A stretch of 64,000 nucleotides of DNA from Actinomadura sp. DC4 (GTDB lineage: Bacteria > Actinomycetota > Actinomycetes > Streptosporangiales > Streptosporangiaceae): assembly GCF_030406325.1 (NCBI RefSeq), contig NZ_JAUEQY010000032.1:1-64000 (forward strand). Reading direction: 5' to 3'. Below, piece after piece: positions 48,701-61,138 of this stretch (position 1 is the stretch's first letter; the number at the start of each line of letters is the position of its first letter). The notes beneath the pieces were generated by a model that did not search any database, was not told where the DNA came from, and was given only the letters and a program-made list of their open reading frames with translations. Made by a program: the position numbers and the translations under genes.

Positions 48701-51700
48701 CCCGCGATCGCCGCCCGCCGCGCCGAGGACCCCGGCGTCCCGCTGAGTCCGGCCGGCGCCGTCCACGTCACGGTCGAGGGCACCGTCGTCACGCACGCGA
48801 ACCTGACGGCCGCCGAGGCCGAACCCGCCGGGCGCGTCCTGTGGCTCGGCCACGACCCCGGCGACCTCGCCGGCGCGTTCGCCGCGGGCGACACGGTCGT
48901 GATCCCGGCCGGTCCGCCGTCCTCGGCCGGGGAGCTGGCGCGCGCCCTGAGGGACCTCGGCATCGGCCGGCTGCGGATCACTCCGTCCGCGCTGGCCGCC
49001 CTGCCCGCCGAGGACCTGCCGGCGCTCCGGAGCCTGGCCGTGACCGGCGCGTGCCCGGCGTGGCTCGCCCGCCGCTGGTCGGCCGGCCGGAGCCTGACGA
49101 GCACATACGGCCGCGCGGCGCGCGGCGACCACGAGGGTCTGCGCCCGGCCGCCGGCACCCGCCTCTACGTTCTCGACGAGCGCCTGCGGCCCGTACCCGC
49201 CGGGGTCGTGGGCGACCTCTACGTCGCGGGCGCCGCCGTGGCCCGCGGCCACCGCGACGACCCGTCCCGTACGGCGGAGCGGTTCGTCGCGTGCCCGTTC
49301 GAACCCGGCGCGCGCATGCACCGCACCGGCGACCGGGCGCGGTGGACCCACGACGGCCGGGTGCTGCGCGCGCCCTCGGCGGACCCGGTCCCGGCCCTGG
49401 TCGAGAGCGCGCTGGCGGCGCGGCCCGGCGTCGGCCCGATGGCGACCCGCGAGGACCCCCAGGGTCACCTCGTCGCCTATGTCGGCCGCGGGCCCGGGGA
49501 CGGCGCGCCGCCGGATCCCGCCGCGCTGCGCCGTGCCCTCCTGGACGAGCTGCCCGAGGCCATGGTCCCGGCGGCCGTCGTGGTCGTCGGCGACCTGCCG
49601 CTCACGCCCGGCGGGTGCCTGGACCGCGCCGCGCTGCCCGCCCCGGACGCGGCAGGCCCGGAACACGTACCGGCCGAGGAGGTCGTCTGCGGCCTGTTCG
49701 CCGAGGTGCTCGGCAAGGACGTCGGCCCCGGCGACTCCTTCTTCGACCTCGGCGGCGACTCCCTGCAGGCGATGCGGGTCATCGCCCGCGTCCGCGCGGT
49801 GCTCGGCGTGGAGATGGGCGTACGCGGCCTCTTCAAGGCCTCCACCCCTGCGGCCGTGGCGCGCCTGGCCGGGCCGTCCGGCGAACCGGGCAGGGCCACG
49901 CTGCGGAAGGCCGACCGGCCGGACGTCGTGCCCCTGTCATTCGCGCAGCTGCGGATGTGGTTCCTGAGCCGGCTGGAGGGCGGCGCGGCCTACAACGTCC
50001 CGATGGCCGTACGGCTGAGCGGGCGGCTCGACCGGGAGGCCCTGGAGGCCGCGCTCGGCGACGTCGCGGACCGGCACGAGACCCTGCGCACCGTCTATCC
50101 CGAGGTCGACGGCGTCCCGCGCCAGCAGGTCCTCGGCGGCGACGCGGGCCGCCCGCGCCTCGACGCCGAGACGGCGGGCGGCGACCTGGCCGGCCGCCTC
50201 ACCGCCGAGTCCGGCCGCGGCTTCGACGTGGCGCGGGAGCTGCCCTGGCGCGCACGCCTGTTCGCGGCCGGCCCGGACGAGCACGTGCTACTGCTGGTCG
50301 TGCACCACATCGCCGGCGACGGCTGGTCGTTCGGAGTGCTGGCACGCGACCTGTCGGCGGCCTACCGCGCCCGGCTGCGCGGCGAGGCCCCGCTCTGGGC
50401 GCCGCTGCCGGTGCAGTACGCCGACTACACGCTCTGGCAGCGGCGAACGCTGGAGGAGTCCGGCGGCGTGCTGCGCGACCAGCTCGCGTACTGGACGCGG
50501 GCCCTCGCCGGGCTGCCCGGCGAGCTGAGGCTGCCCGCCGACCGCCCCCGCCCGGCCCGGTCCGAACACCGCGCCGGCCTGGTCCCGGTGCAGGTGGACG
50601 CCGCCCTGCACGACCGCCTCACCCGCCTGGCGCGCGAGCACGAGGCGACCCTGTTCATGGTGGTCCAGGCGGGCCTCGCCGCCCTGCTGTCCCGCCTCGG
50701 GGTCGGCACCGACGTGCCCCTCGGCGTCCCGGTGGCCGGCCGCGGCGACCCGGCGCTGGACGAGCTGGTCGGCTTCTTCGTCAACACCTTGGTGCTGCGC
50801 GCCGACCTGTCCGGCGACCCGTCCTTCGGTGAGCTGCTCGGCCGGGTCCGTGAGGCGAATCTGGCCGCGTACGCCCACCAGGACCTGCCGTTCGAGCGGC
50901 TCGTGGAGGAGCTCGCGCCCGAACGCTCCCTGGCGCGGCACCCGCTGTTCCAGGCCATGCTGACCTTCCAGAGCGACCCGCCGCCGGAGTGGGACCTGCC
51001 CGGCCTGGCCGTACGGCCGGAGGGCGCCGGCACCGGGGTGACCACGTTCGATCTGTCGTTCAGCCTCTGGGAGCGCCGCTCCGCGGACGGCTCGGCGGAG
51101 GGGATCACCGGCCGGCTGGAGTACAGCGCCGAGCTGTTCGACGCCGCGACCGCCGAGACGATCGTGGCACGGCTCGTCCGCGTCCTGGAACAGGTGGCCG
51201 GGCGGCCCGGGCTGCGGCTCGGCTCCGTCGAGGTCCTCGAACCGGGCGAGCGGCGGCGGCTGGTCCACGAGTGGAACGACACCGGCCGCGAGATCCCCGG
51301 TGACACCCTGACCCGGCTGGTCGAGGACCAGGCGCGGCGGACCCCCGAGGCCACCGCCGTCGTCCACGAGGGCACCGCGCTCTCGTACGCGGAGCTGAAC
51401 GCCGCGGCGAACCGGCTGGCATGGGAGCTGATCGGCCGGGGCGCCGGTCCGGAGAGCGTCGTCGCCCTCGCGGTGCCGCGGTCGGCGGAGATGGTCGTCG
51501 CGGTGCTGGCCGTCCTCAAGGCCGGCGCGGCGTACCTGCCGATCGACGTGGACCTCCCGGCGGCGCGGATCGCGTTCATGCTCGCCGACGCCGCTCCCGC
51601 CGCGCTCGTCACGACCGAGGGCACCGGGCTTCCGGCGGGCGAGGTCCCCCGCGTCCTGGTGGGAGAGGCGGCCGGCGCCGCCGATCGCGATCCGGGCGAC

Positions 51701-54487
51701 CGGGACCGCGTCGCGCCGCTGACCCCGGCGCATCCGGCGTACGTCATCTACACGTCCGGTTCGACGGGCACCCCCAAGGGCGTCGTCGTCGAGCACCGCG
51801 CCGTGGTGAACTACGTGACCCACGTCCGCGACGCCTACTCCGGGCTCACCGGCACGACGGTGCTGAACGCCCCGCTGTCCTTCGACTTCGCCGTGACACC
51901 TCTGTTCGGCGCGCTCACCTCCGGCGGGCGCGTCCACGTCATGGCGGCGGAGGAGGCCGCGGGGCTGGACGGCACCGCGCCCGCCCGTACGTTCTACAAG
52001 GTCACGCCCGCGCTGCTGCCGGTCCTGCCGGACGCCGCCGCGCCAACGGAGGAGCTCGTCCTCGGCGGCGACGCCGTCCAGAGCGGCCCCGTGCAGGACT
52101 GGCGCGACCGGCACGACGGCGTCGTCGTCAACGAGTACGGCCCGACCGAGGCCACCGTCGGCTGCGTCGAGCACCGGATCCGCCCCGGCGACCCTCTGGC
52201 ACCCGGGCCGGTGCCGATCGGGCGGCCGATCGCGAACGCCCGCGCGTACGTGCTCGGTGAACGGCTCGAACCGCTGCCCGCAGGCGTCGTCGGCGAGCTG
52301 TACGTGGCGGGCGCCGGGCTGGCCCGCGGCTACCGGGATCGCGCCGGGCTGACGGCGGAGCGGTTCGTGGCGTGCCCGTTCGCGCCGGGTGAGCGTATGT
52401 ACCGGACCGGCGACCTGGCACGCTGGGACGCCGGCGGGCGGCTCGTCTACGAGGGACGGGTGGACGGCCAGGTCAAGATCCGCGGCTTCCGCGTCGAGCT
52501 GGGCGAGGTCGAGTCCGCCCTCGCCGCCCTGCCGGGCGTCGGCCGGGCCGCGGCGGCCGTCCACGCGGACACGGGGGAGAGGCGGCTCGTCGGCTACGCG
52601 GTCCCCGACTCCGGCGCGCTCGACCCGGCCGCGCTCCGCGGCGCCCTGGGCGAGACCCTGCCGGACTCCCTGGTGCCCGCGGCGGTGCTGGTGGTCGACG
52701 CGCTGCCGCTGACCCCGAACGGGAAGCTGGACCGCGCCGCGCTGCCCGCCCCCGACTTCGCCGGCCTGGTCTCCGGTCGCGGGCCCGCGACCGCCGCCGA
52801 GGAGATGATGTGCGGCCTGTTCGCCGACGTGCTCGGCCTGGACCGTGTCGGCGCCGATGACTCGTTCTTCGACCTGGGCGGCGACAGCATCATGTCGATG
52901 CAGCTCGTGACCCGCGCCCGCCGTGCCGGGTTCACGCTGACGCCCCGCGAGGTGTTCACCCGCAAGACCCCGGCGGGGCTCGCGGCCACGGCGGGCGAGC
53001 CCGCGCCGGACCGCACGCAGGACGTGGGCACCGGCGAACTCCCGCTCACCCCGATCATGTGCTGGCTGGCCGAGCACGGCGACCCGGCCGGACGGTACGC
53101 CCAGTCGATGGTGCTGTCCGTGCCCGCCGATCTGGGCCTGGACGCCCTGACCGTCGCGGTCCAGGGCGTGCTGGACCACCACGACATGCTGCGGGCCCGC
53201 CTCGGCGAGTCCGGGCTCATCGTCCCGCCGGCCGGTGAGACGAGGGCCGCCGTACGCCGGGTGGACGCGTCCGGCGACCTGGACCGCGCCGTCGCCGGGG
53301 AGACGCGCGCGGCGGTCGCCCGGCTCGACCCTCGCGCCGGGACCATGACGGACGTCGTCTGGCTGGACGCCGGTGCGGGCGGTTCCGGCCGTCTGCTGGT
53401 CGTGGTCCACCACCTGGTGGTGGACGGTGTGTCGTGGCGGGTGCTGGTGCCGGATCTGGAGGTGGCGTGGCGCGCGGCTTCGGAGGGGCGTGCGGTGGAG
53501 TTGGAGCCGGTGCCGACGTCGTTCCGCCGGTGGGCGCGTCTGCTGGCCGCGCGTGCGCACGAGCCGGGCCAGGTCGCCGAGCTCGACGCCTGGAAACGCC
53601 TGCTCGACGGCGGCGAACCGCCGCTGGGCGAGCGCCCGCTCGACCCGGAGCGCGACGTCGCGGCGAACCTCCGCTCGGTCACGTCGCACCTGCCCGCCGA
53701 GCGGACCGCGCCGCTCCTGACGAGCGTCCCGGCGGCCTTCCACGGAGGCGTCGACGATGTCCTGCTGACCGGCCTGGCGGTCGCCGTCGCCGAACGGCGC
53801 CACCGGAGGGGCGAGGACCCCGGCGGCGTGCTGGTCGACGTGGAGGGGCACGGCCGCGAGCCGGCCGCCGACGACCTCGACCTGTCCCGTACGGTCGGCT
53901 GGTTCACCAACGTCCTTCCCGTACGCCTGGACGCGGGCGTCACCGACTTCTCCGGCGTGCGTGAGGGCGGGCCGGCCGCGAGTGAGGCGGTCAAGCGGGT
54001 GAAGGAGCAGCTCCGGGCGGTCCCCGGCGACGGCCTCGGGTACGGCCTGCTGCGCCACCTCGGCCCCGGCACCGCTCCGGAACTGGCCGCCCTGCCGTCC
54101 GCCCAGATCGGCTTCAACTACCTGGGCCGCTTCACCGCGAGCCGCGGCGAGGCGGACTGGACGCCCGCCGGAGAGACGGCCCTGGGCGCGGCCGGCGAAG
54201 ACGTCCCGGTCACCCACGTCCTGGAGGTCCTGGCACACGTCCGTGACCTGCCGGACGGGCCCGAGCTGACCGTCACGCTCTACTGGCCCGAAGGAGTCCT
54301 CACCGCCGAGGACGCCCGCGATCTGGCCGACGGCTGGCTGGCCGCGCTCGACGGGCTGACCGCCCGCACCGCCGAACCCGGCTCCGGCGGCCACACGCCG
54401 TCCGACCTCCTGGCCGCGATGAGCCAGGACGAGGTCGACGAGTTCGAGGAGATCGCCGCGGAGATGGAAGGGGGAACCTCGCGATGA
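42785..54487 (+). CDS. NRPS 2, modules 5-7: C-A(NMT)-PCP, C-A*-PCP, C-A-PCP-E
   Basis: A 3900-residue synthetase. C motifs are at 143-145 ([10 protein letters not shown]), 1533-1534 and 2507-2508; PCP serines are 1352, 2326 and 3368. A5 (from about 463; code DILQVGVIWK, Gly-like) has an N-methyltransferase inserted at about 886-1260 with SAM motif [12 protein letters not shown] (946-957), so it should make N-methylglycine (sarcosine). A6 (about 1865-2282) is degenerate: the ATP loop is replaced by [12 protein letters not shown], NxYGPTE reads STYGRAARG, and the lysine motif reads GGCLDR with Cys2278, yet PCP6 is intact. A7 code DFTKVGEVGK is close to the Asn code. The E domain ([11 protein letters not shown], 3542-3543) is intact, so position 7 should be D-Asn. 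It is coupled by ATGA overlaps to both neighbours. Confidence 0.93.
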
Positions 54488-57400
54488 CCCGTTCGGCCCT
54501 GTCGGACGTCTGGCCGCTCACGCCCCTGCAGGAGGGCCTGCTGTTCCACTCCCTCTACGACGAGCGGGGCCCGGACGTCTACACCGTCCAGTTCGCCTGG
54601 CGGCTCGACGGGCCGCTGGACGCGGACGTGCTGGCCGCCTCGGCGGCGGCGCTCCTGGACCGCCACGCCAACCTCCGCGCGGGGTTCCGCCAGCGCAGGT
54701 CGGGCGGCGCGGTGCAGGTCATCCCCGTACGCGTCGAGACGCCGTGGCGCGTGGTCGTACCGGCCGCGGGAGACGACCCGGCGGCGGCCGCCGAGCGGGT
54801 GGCGGAGGAGGAACGAGACCGCCGCTTCGACCCGGCCGTGCCGCCGCTGCTGAGGTTCGTCCTGATCCGCCTCGCGCCCGGCCGGCACCGGCTTCTGCTC
54901 ACCCACCACCACATCCTCCTGGACGGCTGGTCGATGCCCGTCCTCGCGCGCGAGCTGTTCGCCCTCTACGCGGCGGGCGGTGATCCCGCCGGGCTCCCGC
55001 CCGTGACCCCGTACCGCGACTACCTGGAATGGCTCGGCGACCAGGACCGCGAGGAGGCCGAGTCGACCTGGCGGCGGATCCTCCGCGGCCTGGACCGGGG
55101 CACCCTCGTGGCGCCGCGGGACGCCGGCCGCGCGTCCCTCGTGCCGAGGGAGATCGAGGTCGAGGTCGGCGACGGGCTGACCGCCGGCCTGCGCGCGTGC
55201 GCGCGCCGCCACGACCTGACGCTGAACACCGTCATGCAGGGTGCGTGGGCCCTGCTCATCGGCGTGCTCAGCGGGCGCGACGACGTGGTGTTCGGCAACA
55301 CCGTCGCCGGCCGGCCGCCCGAGCTCGCCGGCGCCGAGACCATGCTCGGCCTGTTCATCAACACGATCCCGGTTCGCGTCCGGCTCGACCCGGAGCGGTC
55401 GATCGCGCGGACCCTCGCCGCGCTCCAGGACGAGCAGGCCGAGCTCATCGCGCACCAGCACCTGAGCCTGGCCGCCGTCCAGCGGCTCGCGGGCGCCGGT
55501 GAGCTGTTCGACACGCTGGTGAACTACGAGAACTACCCGGTCGAGGCCGCCGGCGAAGCCGCCGAGGACGGCCCGCGGGTCACGCTCGCCGGCGTCCGCA
55601 ACGCCAACCACTACGCCCTGACCCTCGTCGTCTTCCCCGGCGACCCGATCCGGGTACGCCTCGTGTACCGGCCCGACCTGTACGACGCCACCGAGGTGGA
55701 GCGCGTCGCGGACCGCCTCGTCCGGCTGCTGCGGCAGATCGCCGACGACCCCGGCCGGCCGCTCGGCCGGGTGGAGACGCTGGACCCGGACGAGCGGCGG
55801 CGCCTGCTGCGGTACGGCGCCGCGCCGGCGCCGCCGGCGCCCGGATCGACGCTCGCCGCGCTCTTCGAGGCCCAGGCGCGTGCGACCCCGGGCGCCGTCG
55901 CGCTGTGCGACGAGGACACCGAGGTCTCCTACGCCGAGCTGAACACCGCCGCGGACCGGCTCGCGCGCGACCTGGCGGGACACGGCGCCGGTCCCGAGCG
56001 GGTCGTCGCCCTCGCCGTGCCGCGCTCCGCGGGCACCGTCACCGCGCTGCTGGCCATCGCCAAGACCGGCGCGGCGTACCTGCCGGTCGACCCGGACTAC
56101 CCGCGGGCCCGCGTCGACCACATGATCGCCGACGCCGCCCCCGCGGTGCTCCTCACCACGGCCGGCGTCCTGCCGGACGTCGACCTGCCCCGGATCGTCC
56201 TCGGCGAGGAGGGCTCCGCGGGGACCGGCGTCACCGCCCCGGGCGTACCGCGGCCGGAGCATCCCGCGTACGTCATCTACACCTCCGGCTCCACCGGCAC
56301 GCCGAAGGGCGTCGTGGTGCCGAACGCCGGCCTCGCGAGCCTGGCCGCCGCGCAGCGCGAGCGCATCGGCCACGACGCCGGGCCCGGCGCGCGGGTGGCA
56401 CAGCTGTCCTCGCTGAGCTTCGACGCCGCCGTCGCCGAGATCCTCCTCGCCCTGACCTCCGGGGCGACGCTCGTCCTCCCGCCGCCCGGCCCGCTGGCCG
56501 GCGACGAGCTCGGCGCCTTCCTCGCCGACCGGCGGATCACCCACCTGCAGATCCCTCCGACCGTCCTCGCCTCGGTGCCGCGGCGGCCGCTGCCCGCGCT
56601 GCGCTCGGTGGCCGTCATGGGGGAGGCGTGTCCCGAGAGCCTCGTGCGCGACTGGTCGGCGGGCCGCCGCATGGTCAACGCGTACGGGCCGACCGAGACG
56701 ACGGTGTGCGCGACGGTCAGCGACCCGCTCGGCGACGGCCCGCCGCCCATCGGCCGGCCGGTCGCGGGGACGCGCGTCCACGTGCTCGACCGATGGCTGC
56801 GCCCGGTGCCCGAGGGCGTGGTGGGAGAGCTGTACGTGGCGGGAGCCGGGCTGGCCCGTGGCTACGCCGGCCGGCCGGGCCTGACCGCCGAACGCTTCGT
56901 GGCCTGCCCGTTCGCGCCGGGCGAGCGCATGTACCGCACCGGCGACCTGGCCCGCTGGACCGGCGACGGCCGGCTGTCCTACGCCGGACGCGCCGACGGC
57001 CAGGTCAAGATCCGCGGCTTCCGCGTGGAGCCCGGCGAGGTCGAGACCGCGCTCACCGCCCTGCCGGGCGTCGGCCAGGCCGCCGTCACGGTCCGCGAGG
57101 ACGCTCCGGGCGAGCGCCGCCTCGTCGGCTACGTGGTCATGGACGGCGCGAACGGGGCCGGCCCGGCGGAGCTGCGGCGGTCGCTGGCCGAGACCCTGCC
57201 CGCCTACCTGGTCCCGGCCGCGGTCGTGCCGCTCACCGAGCTGCCGCGGACGCCGAACGGCAAGCTCGACCACGCCGCGCTCCCGGCGCCCGACTTCACC
57301 GGCGCGGCCGCCGGGCGCGAGCCCGCCGGCGCGGCCGAGACGACGCTGTGCGCACTGTTCGCCGAGGTCCTCGGCCTGGACCACGCCGGCGCCGATGACT

Positions 57401-59676
57401 CGTTCTTCGACCTGGGCGGCGACAGCATCATGTCGATGCAGCTCGTCACCCGGGCACGCCGGGCCGGCCTGCAGGTCACGCCGAGGGACGTGTTCGTCCG
57501 CCGGACCCCGGCCGCGCTCGCCGCCGTCGCCGCGCCCCCGGAGGAGACGGACGCGCCGGAGGACGTCGCCGTGGGCGAGCTGCCCCTCACCCCGGTCATG
57601 CGCTGGCTCGGCGAACGCGGTGGCCTCGCCGACCGGCTCTGCCAGTCGATGGTGCTGTCCGTGCCCGCCGATCTGGGCCTGGACGCCCTGACCGTCGCGG
57701 TCCAGGGCGTGCTGGACCACCACGACATGCTGCGCGCCCGGCTGAGCGGGGACGGGCTGGTCGTGCCACCGCCGGGCACGGTACGGGCGGCCGACGTCGT
57801 ACGCCGCGTGGCGTTCACGGGCGACGAGGCGCTCGCCGAGGAGGCGCGTACGGAGGCCGGGCGGCTGGACCCCCGGCGGGGCGCGATGGTGCGGGTCGTC
57901 TGGCTGGACGCCGGTGCGGGCGGTTCCGGCCGTCTGCTGGTCGTGGTCCACCACCTGGTGGTGGACGGTGTGTCGTGGCGGGTGCTGGTGCCGGATCTGG
58001 AGGTGGCGTGGCGCGCGGTCTCGGCGGGGCGTGCGGTGGAGCTGGAGCCGGTGCCGACGTCGTTCCGCCGGTGGGCGCGCCTGCTGGCCGCGCGTGCGCA
58101 CGAGCCCGGCCAGGTCGCCGAGCTCGACGCCTGGAAACGCCTGCTCGACGGCGACGATCCGCCGCTGGGCGACCGCCCGCTCGACCCCGCGCGTGACACG
58201 GCGAGCCGGCTCCGCACGGTGACGGTGACCCTGCCTCCAGAACGCACCGGGCCGCTGCTGAGCAGCGTGCCCGCCGCCTTCGGGACGGGCGTCGACGAGG
58301 TTCTGCTGACCGGCCTCACGCTCGCTCTCGCCGAACACCGCGGCCTGCGGAGCGTCCTGGTCGACCTCGAGGGCCACGGCCGCGAGCAGCTCGGCGACGC
58401 CGACGTCTCCCGTACGGTCGGCTGGTTCACCAACGTGCTCCCCGTTCGCCTGGACCCGGGCACCGCCGACGTCGCCGGGGTACGCGCCGGCGGTCCCGCC
58501 GCGGGCGACGCCGTCCGCCACGTCGCGGAACGGCTGCGCGCGGTTCCGGGCGACGGCCGCGGGCACGGGCTGCTCCGCCACCTCAACCCGGAGACGGCTC
58601 CCGCTCTGGCCGCGCTGCCCGCGCCGCAGGTCGGCTTCAACTACCTGGGACGCTTCACCGCGGGCGACGGCGGCGACTGGACGCCGTCCGGGCGGACGGT
58701 CCTCGGCGGAGGAGACGGCGCGGACACCCCGGCCGGCCACGCCCTGGAGGTCCTCGCCCACGTCCGCGACCTGGCCGGTGGCCCCGAGATGACCATCGCG
58801 CTGTCCTGGCCGGAGGGGATTCTCACCGAACGGGACGCGCGGGAGATCGCCGGCACCTGGCTCGCCGTTCTGGACGGCCTGGCCGCACACGCCGCGGCCG
58901 CCGGTGAGGGCGGCGCGTTCGCGAACCTCCTGCCGATCCGGTCCGAAGGGACCCGCTCTCCGCTGTTCTGCGTCCATCCGCTGGCGGGACTCGCCTGGTG
59001 CTACCGCGGGCTCGCCGACCTGCTGCCCGGCCGTCCCGTCTACGGGCTGCAGGCGCGCGGTCTCACCGCGGGCGCGCCGCCGGGCAGCGTCGAGGAGATG
59101 GCCGCCGACTACACCGCGCGGATCCGCGAGATCCAGCCCACCGGGCCGTACCACCTGCTCGGCTGGTCCTTCGGCGGCCTCGTCGCGAACGCGATCGCCG
59201 CCCGCCTCCAGGCCGGCGGCGAGCGGGTCGCGCTGCTCGCGCTGCTCGACGCCTATCCATCCGGCGGTCAGGACACCCGTACGACCGACACCCGCGCGCG
59301 GATCCGCTCCATCCTGGAGGCACTCGGCTTCGATCCCGAGACGGCGGCCGGCGTACGGGACCTGGACGGCGTCCTCGGCCTCTGCCGCCGGACCGGCGGG
59401 CCGTTCGGTGACCTGGAGGAGGCGCGTCTCGCGGCCGTCCTCGCCGTCTGGGCGGCAGGCATCGAGCTCGCCGCGGCCTACACCCCGGCTCCCCTCGACG
59501 GTCCCGTGCTCTTCTTCACCGCCGCCCGCGACCATCCCGAGGGGGCCGCAGGGGTCTGGGAGAAGCTCACCGGGGCCTCGGTGGAGGATCACCGGATCGA
59601 CTGCCACCACGGCCAGCTCACCCAGCCCCGGCCTCTCGCGGAGATCGCCGAGGCCATCGAGAGAAAGGTCGGCTGA
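54484..59676 (+). CDS. NRPS 3, terminal module 8: C-A-PCP-E-TE
   Basis: A 1730-residue termination synthetase. The C domain has [11 protein letters not shown] (141-143) and is of the type that follows an E domain. The A domain spans about 455-930; pocket residues by eye are DAAQAMAVCK, not a code I can assign, with the VCK end seen in aromatic and other hydrophobic codes. PCP Ser is 981 ([10 protein letters not shown]). The E domain is intact ([11 protein letters not shown], 1156-1157; [14 protein letters not shown]). A thioesterase from about 1490 to the end has GWSFGG with Ser1562 and a His in CHHGQL (1708-1709). A C-terminal D-residue is expected, released by hydrolysis or ring closure; the sequence does not say which. 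The MbtH gene starts immediately after the stop. Confidence 0.93.
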   Translation: MTRSALSDVWPLTPLQEGLLFHSLYDERGPDVYTVQFAWRLDGPLDADVLAASAAALLDRHANLRAGFRQRRSGGAVQVIPVRVETPWRVVVPAAGDDPAAAAERVAEEERDRRFDPAVPPLLRFVLIRLAPGRHRLLLTHHHILLDGWSMPVLARELFALYAAGGDPAGLPPVTPYRDYLEWLGDQDREEAESTWRRILRGLDRGTLVAPRDAGRASLVPREIEVEVGDGLTAGLRACARRHDLTLNTVMQGAWALLIGVLSGRDDVVFGNTVAGRPPELAGAETMLGLFINTIPVRVRLDPERSIARTLAALQDEQAELIAHQHLSLAAVQRLAGAGELFDTLVNYENYPVEAAGEAAEDGPRVTLAGVRNANHYALTLVVFPGDPIRVRLVYRPDLYDATEVERVADRLVRLLRQIADDPGRPLGRVETLDPDERRRLLRYGAAPAPPAPGSTLAALFEAQARATPGAVALCDEDTEVSYAELNTAADRLARDLAGHGAGPERVVALAVPRSAGTVTALLAIAKTGAAYLPVDPDYPRARVDHMIADAAPAVLLTTAGVLPDVDLPRIVLGEEGSAGTGVTAPGVPRPEHPAYVIYTSGSTGTPKGVVVPNAGLASLAAAQRERIGHDAGPGARVAQLSSLSFDAAVAEILLALTSGATLVLPPPGPLAGDELGAFLADRRITHLQIPPTVLASVPRRPLPALRSVAVMGEACPESLVRDWSAGRRMVNAYGPTETTVCATVSDPLGDGPPPIGRPVAGTRVHVLDRWLRPVPEGVVGELYVAGAGLARGYAGRPGLTAERFVACPFAPGERMYRTGDLARWTGDGRLSYAGRADGQVKIRGFRVEPGEVETALTALPGVGQAAVTVREDAPGERRLVGYVVMDGANGAGPAELRRSLAETLPAYLVPAAVVPLTELPRTPNGKLDHAALPAPDFTGAAAGREPAGAAETTLCALFAEVLGLDHAGADDSFFDLGGDSIMSMQLVTRARRAGLQVTPRDVFVRRTPAALAAVAAPPEETDAPEDVAVGELPLTPVMRWLGERGGLADRLCQSMVLSVPADLGLDALTVAVQGVLDHHDMLRARLSGDGLVVPPPGTVRAADVVRRVAFTGDEALAEEARTEAGRLDPRRGAMVRVVWLDAGAGGSGRLLVVVHHLVVDGVSWRVLVPDLEVAWRAVSAGRAVELEPVPTSFRRWARLLAARAHEPGQVAELDAWKRLLDGDDPPLGDRPLDPARDTASRLRTVTVTLPPERTGPLLSSVPAAFGTGVDEVLLTGLTLALAEHRGLRSVLVDLEGHGREQLGDADVSRTVGWFTNVLPVRLDPGTADVAGVRAGGPAAGDAVRHVAERLRAVPGDGRGHGLLRHLNPETAPALAALPAPQVGFNYLGRFTAGDGGDWTPSGRTVLGGGDGADTPAGHALEVLAHVRDLAGGPEMTIALSWPEGILTERDAREIAGTWLAVLDGLAAHAAAAGEGGAFANLLPIRSEGTRSPLFCVHPLAGLAWCYRGLADLLPGRPVYGLQARGLTAGAPPGSVEEMAADYTARIREIQPTGPYHLLGWSFGGLVANAIAARLQAGGERVALLALLDAYPSGGQDTRTTDTRARIRSILEALGFDPETAAGVRDLDGVLGLCRRTGGPFGDLEEARLAAVLAVWAAGIELAAAYTPAPLDGPVLFFTAARDHPEGAAGVWEKLTGASVEDHRIDCHHGQLTQPRPLAEIAEAIERKVG

Positions 59677-59910
59677 ATGCCCGACAACACCAACCCCTTC
59701 GAGGACGAGGACGGCCGCTACCACGTGCTCGTCAACGACGAGGGCCAGCACTCCCTCTGGCCGGCCTTCATCGACGTCCCGGAAGGCTGGCGCGTCGCCT
59801 TCGAGGACGACACACGCGCGGCCTGCCTGGACTACGTCGAGAAGAACTGGACGGACATGCGCCCGAACTCCCTCATCGAGGCGATGCGGGAACACGAGGA
59901 GCGATCCTGA
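59677..59910 (+). CDS. MbtH-like NRPS chaperone
   Basis: A 77-residue MbtH-like protein that binds A domains and is needed for their folding or activity. The signature is complete: [32 protein letters not shown], then [15 protein letters not shown]. Its ATG follows the NRPS 3 stop codon with no gap, so it is co-translated with the assembly line. It is the only MbtH-like gene in the window. Confidence 0.97.
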   Translation: MPDNTNPFEDEDGRYHVLVNDEGQHSLWPAFIDVPEGWRVAFEDDTRAACLDYVEKNWTDMRPNSLIEAMREHEERS

Positions 59911-59950
59911 GGGCCACCGGGGCCATGCCGTACGCCGTCGGCGCGGCCCC

Positions 59951-61138
59951 GTGAGCACCCCGACGCTCGTCGACCTGTTCGCCCCGGAATGGCTCGCCGA
60001 CCCGTACCCCTTCTACCGGCGGCTGCGCGAGGACCATCCTGTCTACCACGACGAAGTATTGCGCAGCTGGGTGGTGAGCCGGCACGGCGACATCGCCGCG
60101 CTCTCGACCGACGACCGGCTGACCGAGGACCGGGTCACGGCGTTCCAGGCGCGGCTGACGCCGGAGACCCGCCGGCTCATGCGGCCGCTCGCCGGTCTGC
60201 TGACGGACATGATGCTGTTCGCGACCGGCCCCCGCCACGCCGCCCTGCGGAACATGGCCAAGGCCGGCTTCTCCCGCCGGGTCGTCGCGGACCTGCGCGC
60301 CTCGATCGAGCGGCGGGCGGCCGCGCTGTGCGACGAGGTTCTGCCCCGTGGCGAGATCGACCTGGTCGGCGACCTGTCCGCGCCGCTGACCAAGGCGGTC
60401 ATCGCCGAGATGCTCGGCCTCCCGCCGGAGCACCGGCACCTCCTCGACGACTGGCAGAGCCTCCTGCACGTCTACTTCACCCAGTCCGGCGCCGAGTCCG
60501 GGCGGCTCCGCCGCCTGCGCGAGGTGTTCGACGCGCTCGCGGCCCAGGACGAACCGCCGGCGCTCCTCGGGCACATGCTGGCGGCCGGCTCACCGGAGAG
60601 CCGCGATCCCGGCGTCGTCTTCGCGAACTTCCTGCTGATCATCGACGCGGGCCAGGTCACCACCACCCACCAGATCCCCAACGCCGTACGCGCCCTGCTG
60701 GCGGACCCCGGCCAGCTCGAGCTGCTCCAGGGGCGGCCCGAGCTGCGGGCCACCGCCGCCGAGGAGCTCCTCCGGTACGACAGCGCGGTGCAGTTCACGG
60801 CGCGGACCGCGCGGGAGGACATCGAACTGCACGGCCGGACGATCCCGGCCGGCGACCAGGTGACACTGCTGGTCGGCTCGGGCAACCGGGACGAGGAGGC
60901 GTTCGCCGACCCCGACCGCCTCGACGTGACCCGCGACGCCAAGGCGCACCTGTCCTTCGGCCACGGCCGGCACTACTGCCTCGGCGCCGCGCTCGCGCTC
61001 GCCGAGACCGAGCTGGTGCTCGGCGCGCTGCTCTCCCGTACGCACGGCCTGCGGCTCACGTCCGCGCGGCTCGAATGGCACGAGACCATCAACTTCCGGT
61101 TCCTCAAGGAGCTGCCGGTCGCGTTCGAGCCCCGATGA
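59951..61138 (+). CDS. Cytochrome P450
   Basis: A 395-residue actinomycete P450 (CYP107/105-like size). The heme-binding loop is FGHGRHYCLGAALA, with the thiolate Cys, and the K-helix is EELLRYD. The I-helix oxygen-activation motif, normally AGxDT or AGxET, reads DAGQVTTTHQ, so the usual acidic residue is missing and a neutral Val takes its place. GTG 59951 is used because it gives the usual N-terminus (PTLVDLFAPEWLADPYPFY) and follows MbtH by 40 bases. P450s beside MbtH genes often hydroxylate carrier-bound amino acids or tailor the peptide. The altered I-helix suggests substrate-assisted oxygen activation or an unusual reaction. The stop abuts the convergent thioesterase gene. Confidence 0.9.
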   Translation: MSTPTLVDLFAPEWLADPYPFYRRLREDHPVYHDEVLRSWVVSRHGDIAALSTDDRLTEDRVTAFQARLTPETRRLMRPLAGLLTDMMLFATGPRHAALRNMAKAGFSRRVVADLRASIERRAAALCDEVLPRGEIDLVGDLSAPLTKAVIAEMLGLPPEHRHLLDDWQSLLHVYFTQSGAESGRLRRLREVFDALAAQDEPPALLGHMLAAGSPESRDPGVVFANFLLIIDAGQVTTTHQIPNAVRALLADPGQLELLQGRPELRATAAEELLRYDSAVQFTARTAREDIELHGRTIPAGDQVTLLVGSGNRDEEAFADPDRLDVTRDAKAHLSFGHGRHYCLGAALALAETELVLGALLSRTHGLRLTSARLEWHETINFRFLKELPVAFEPR

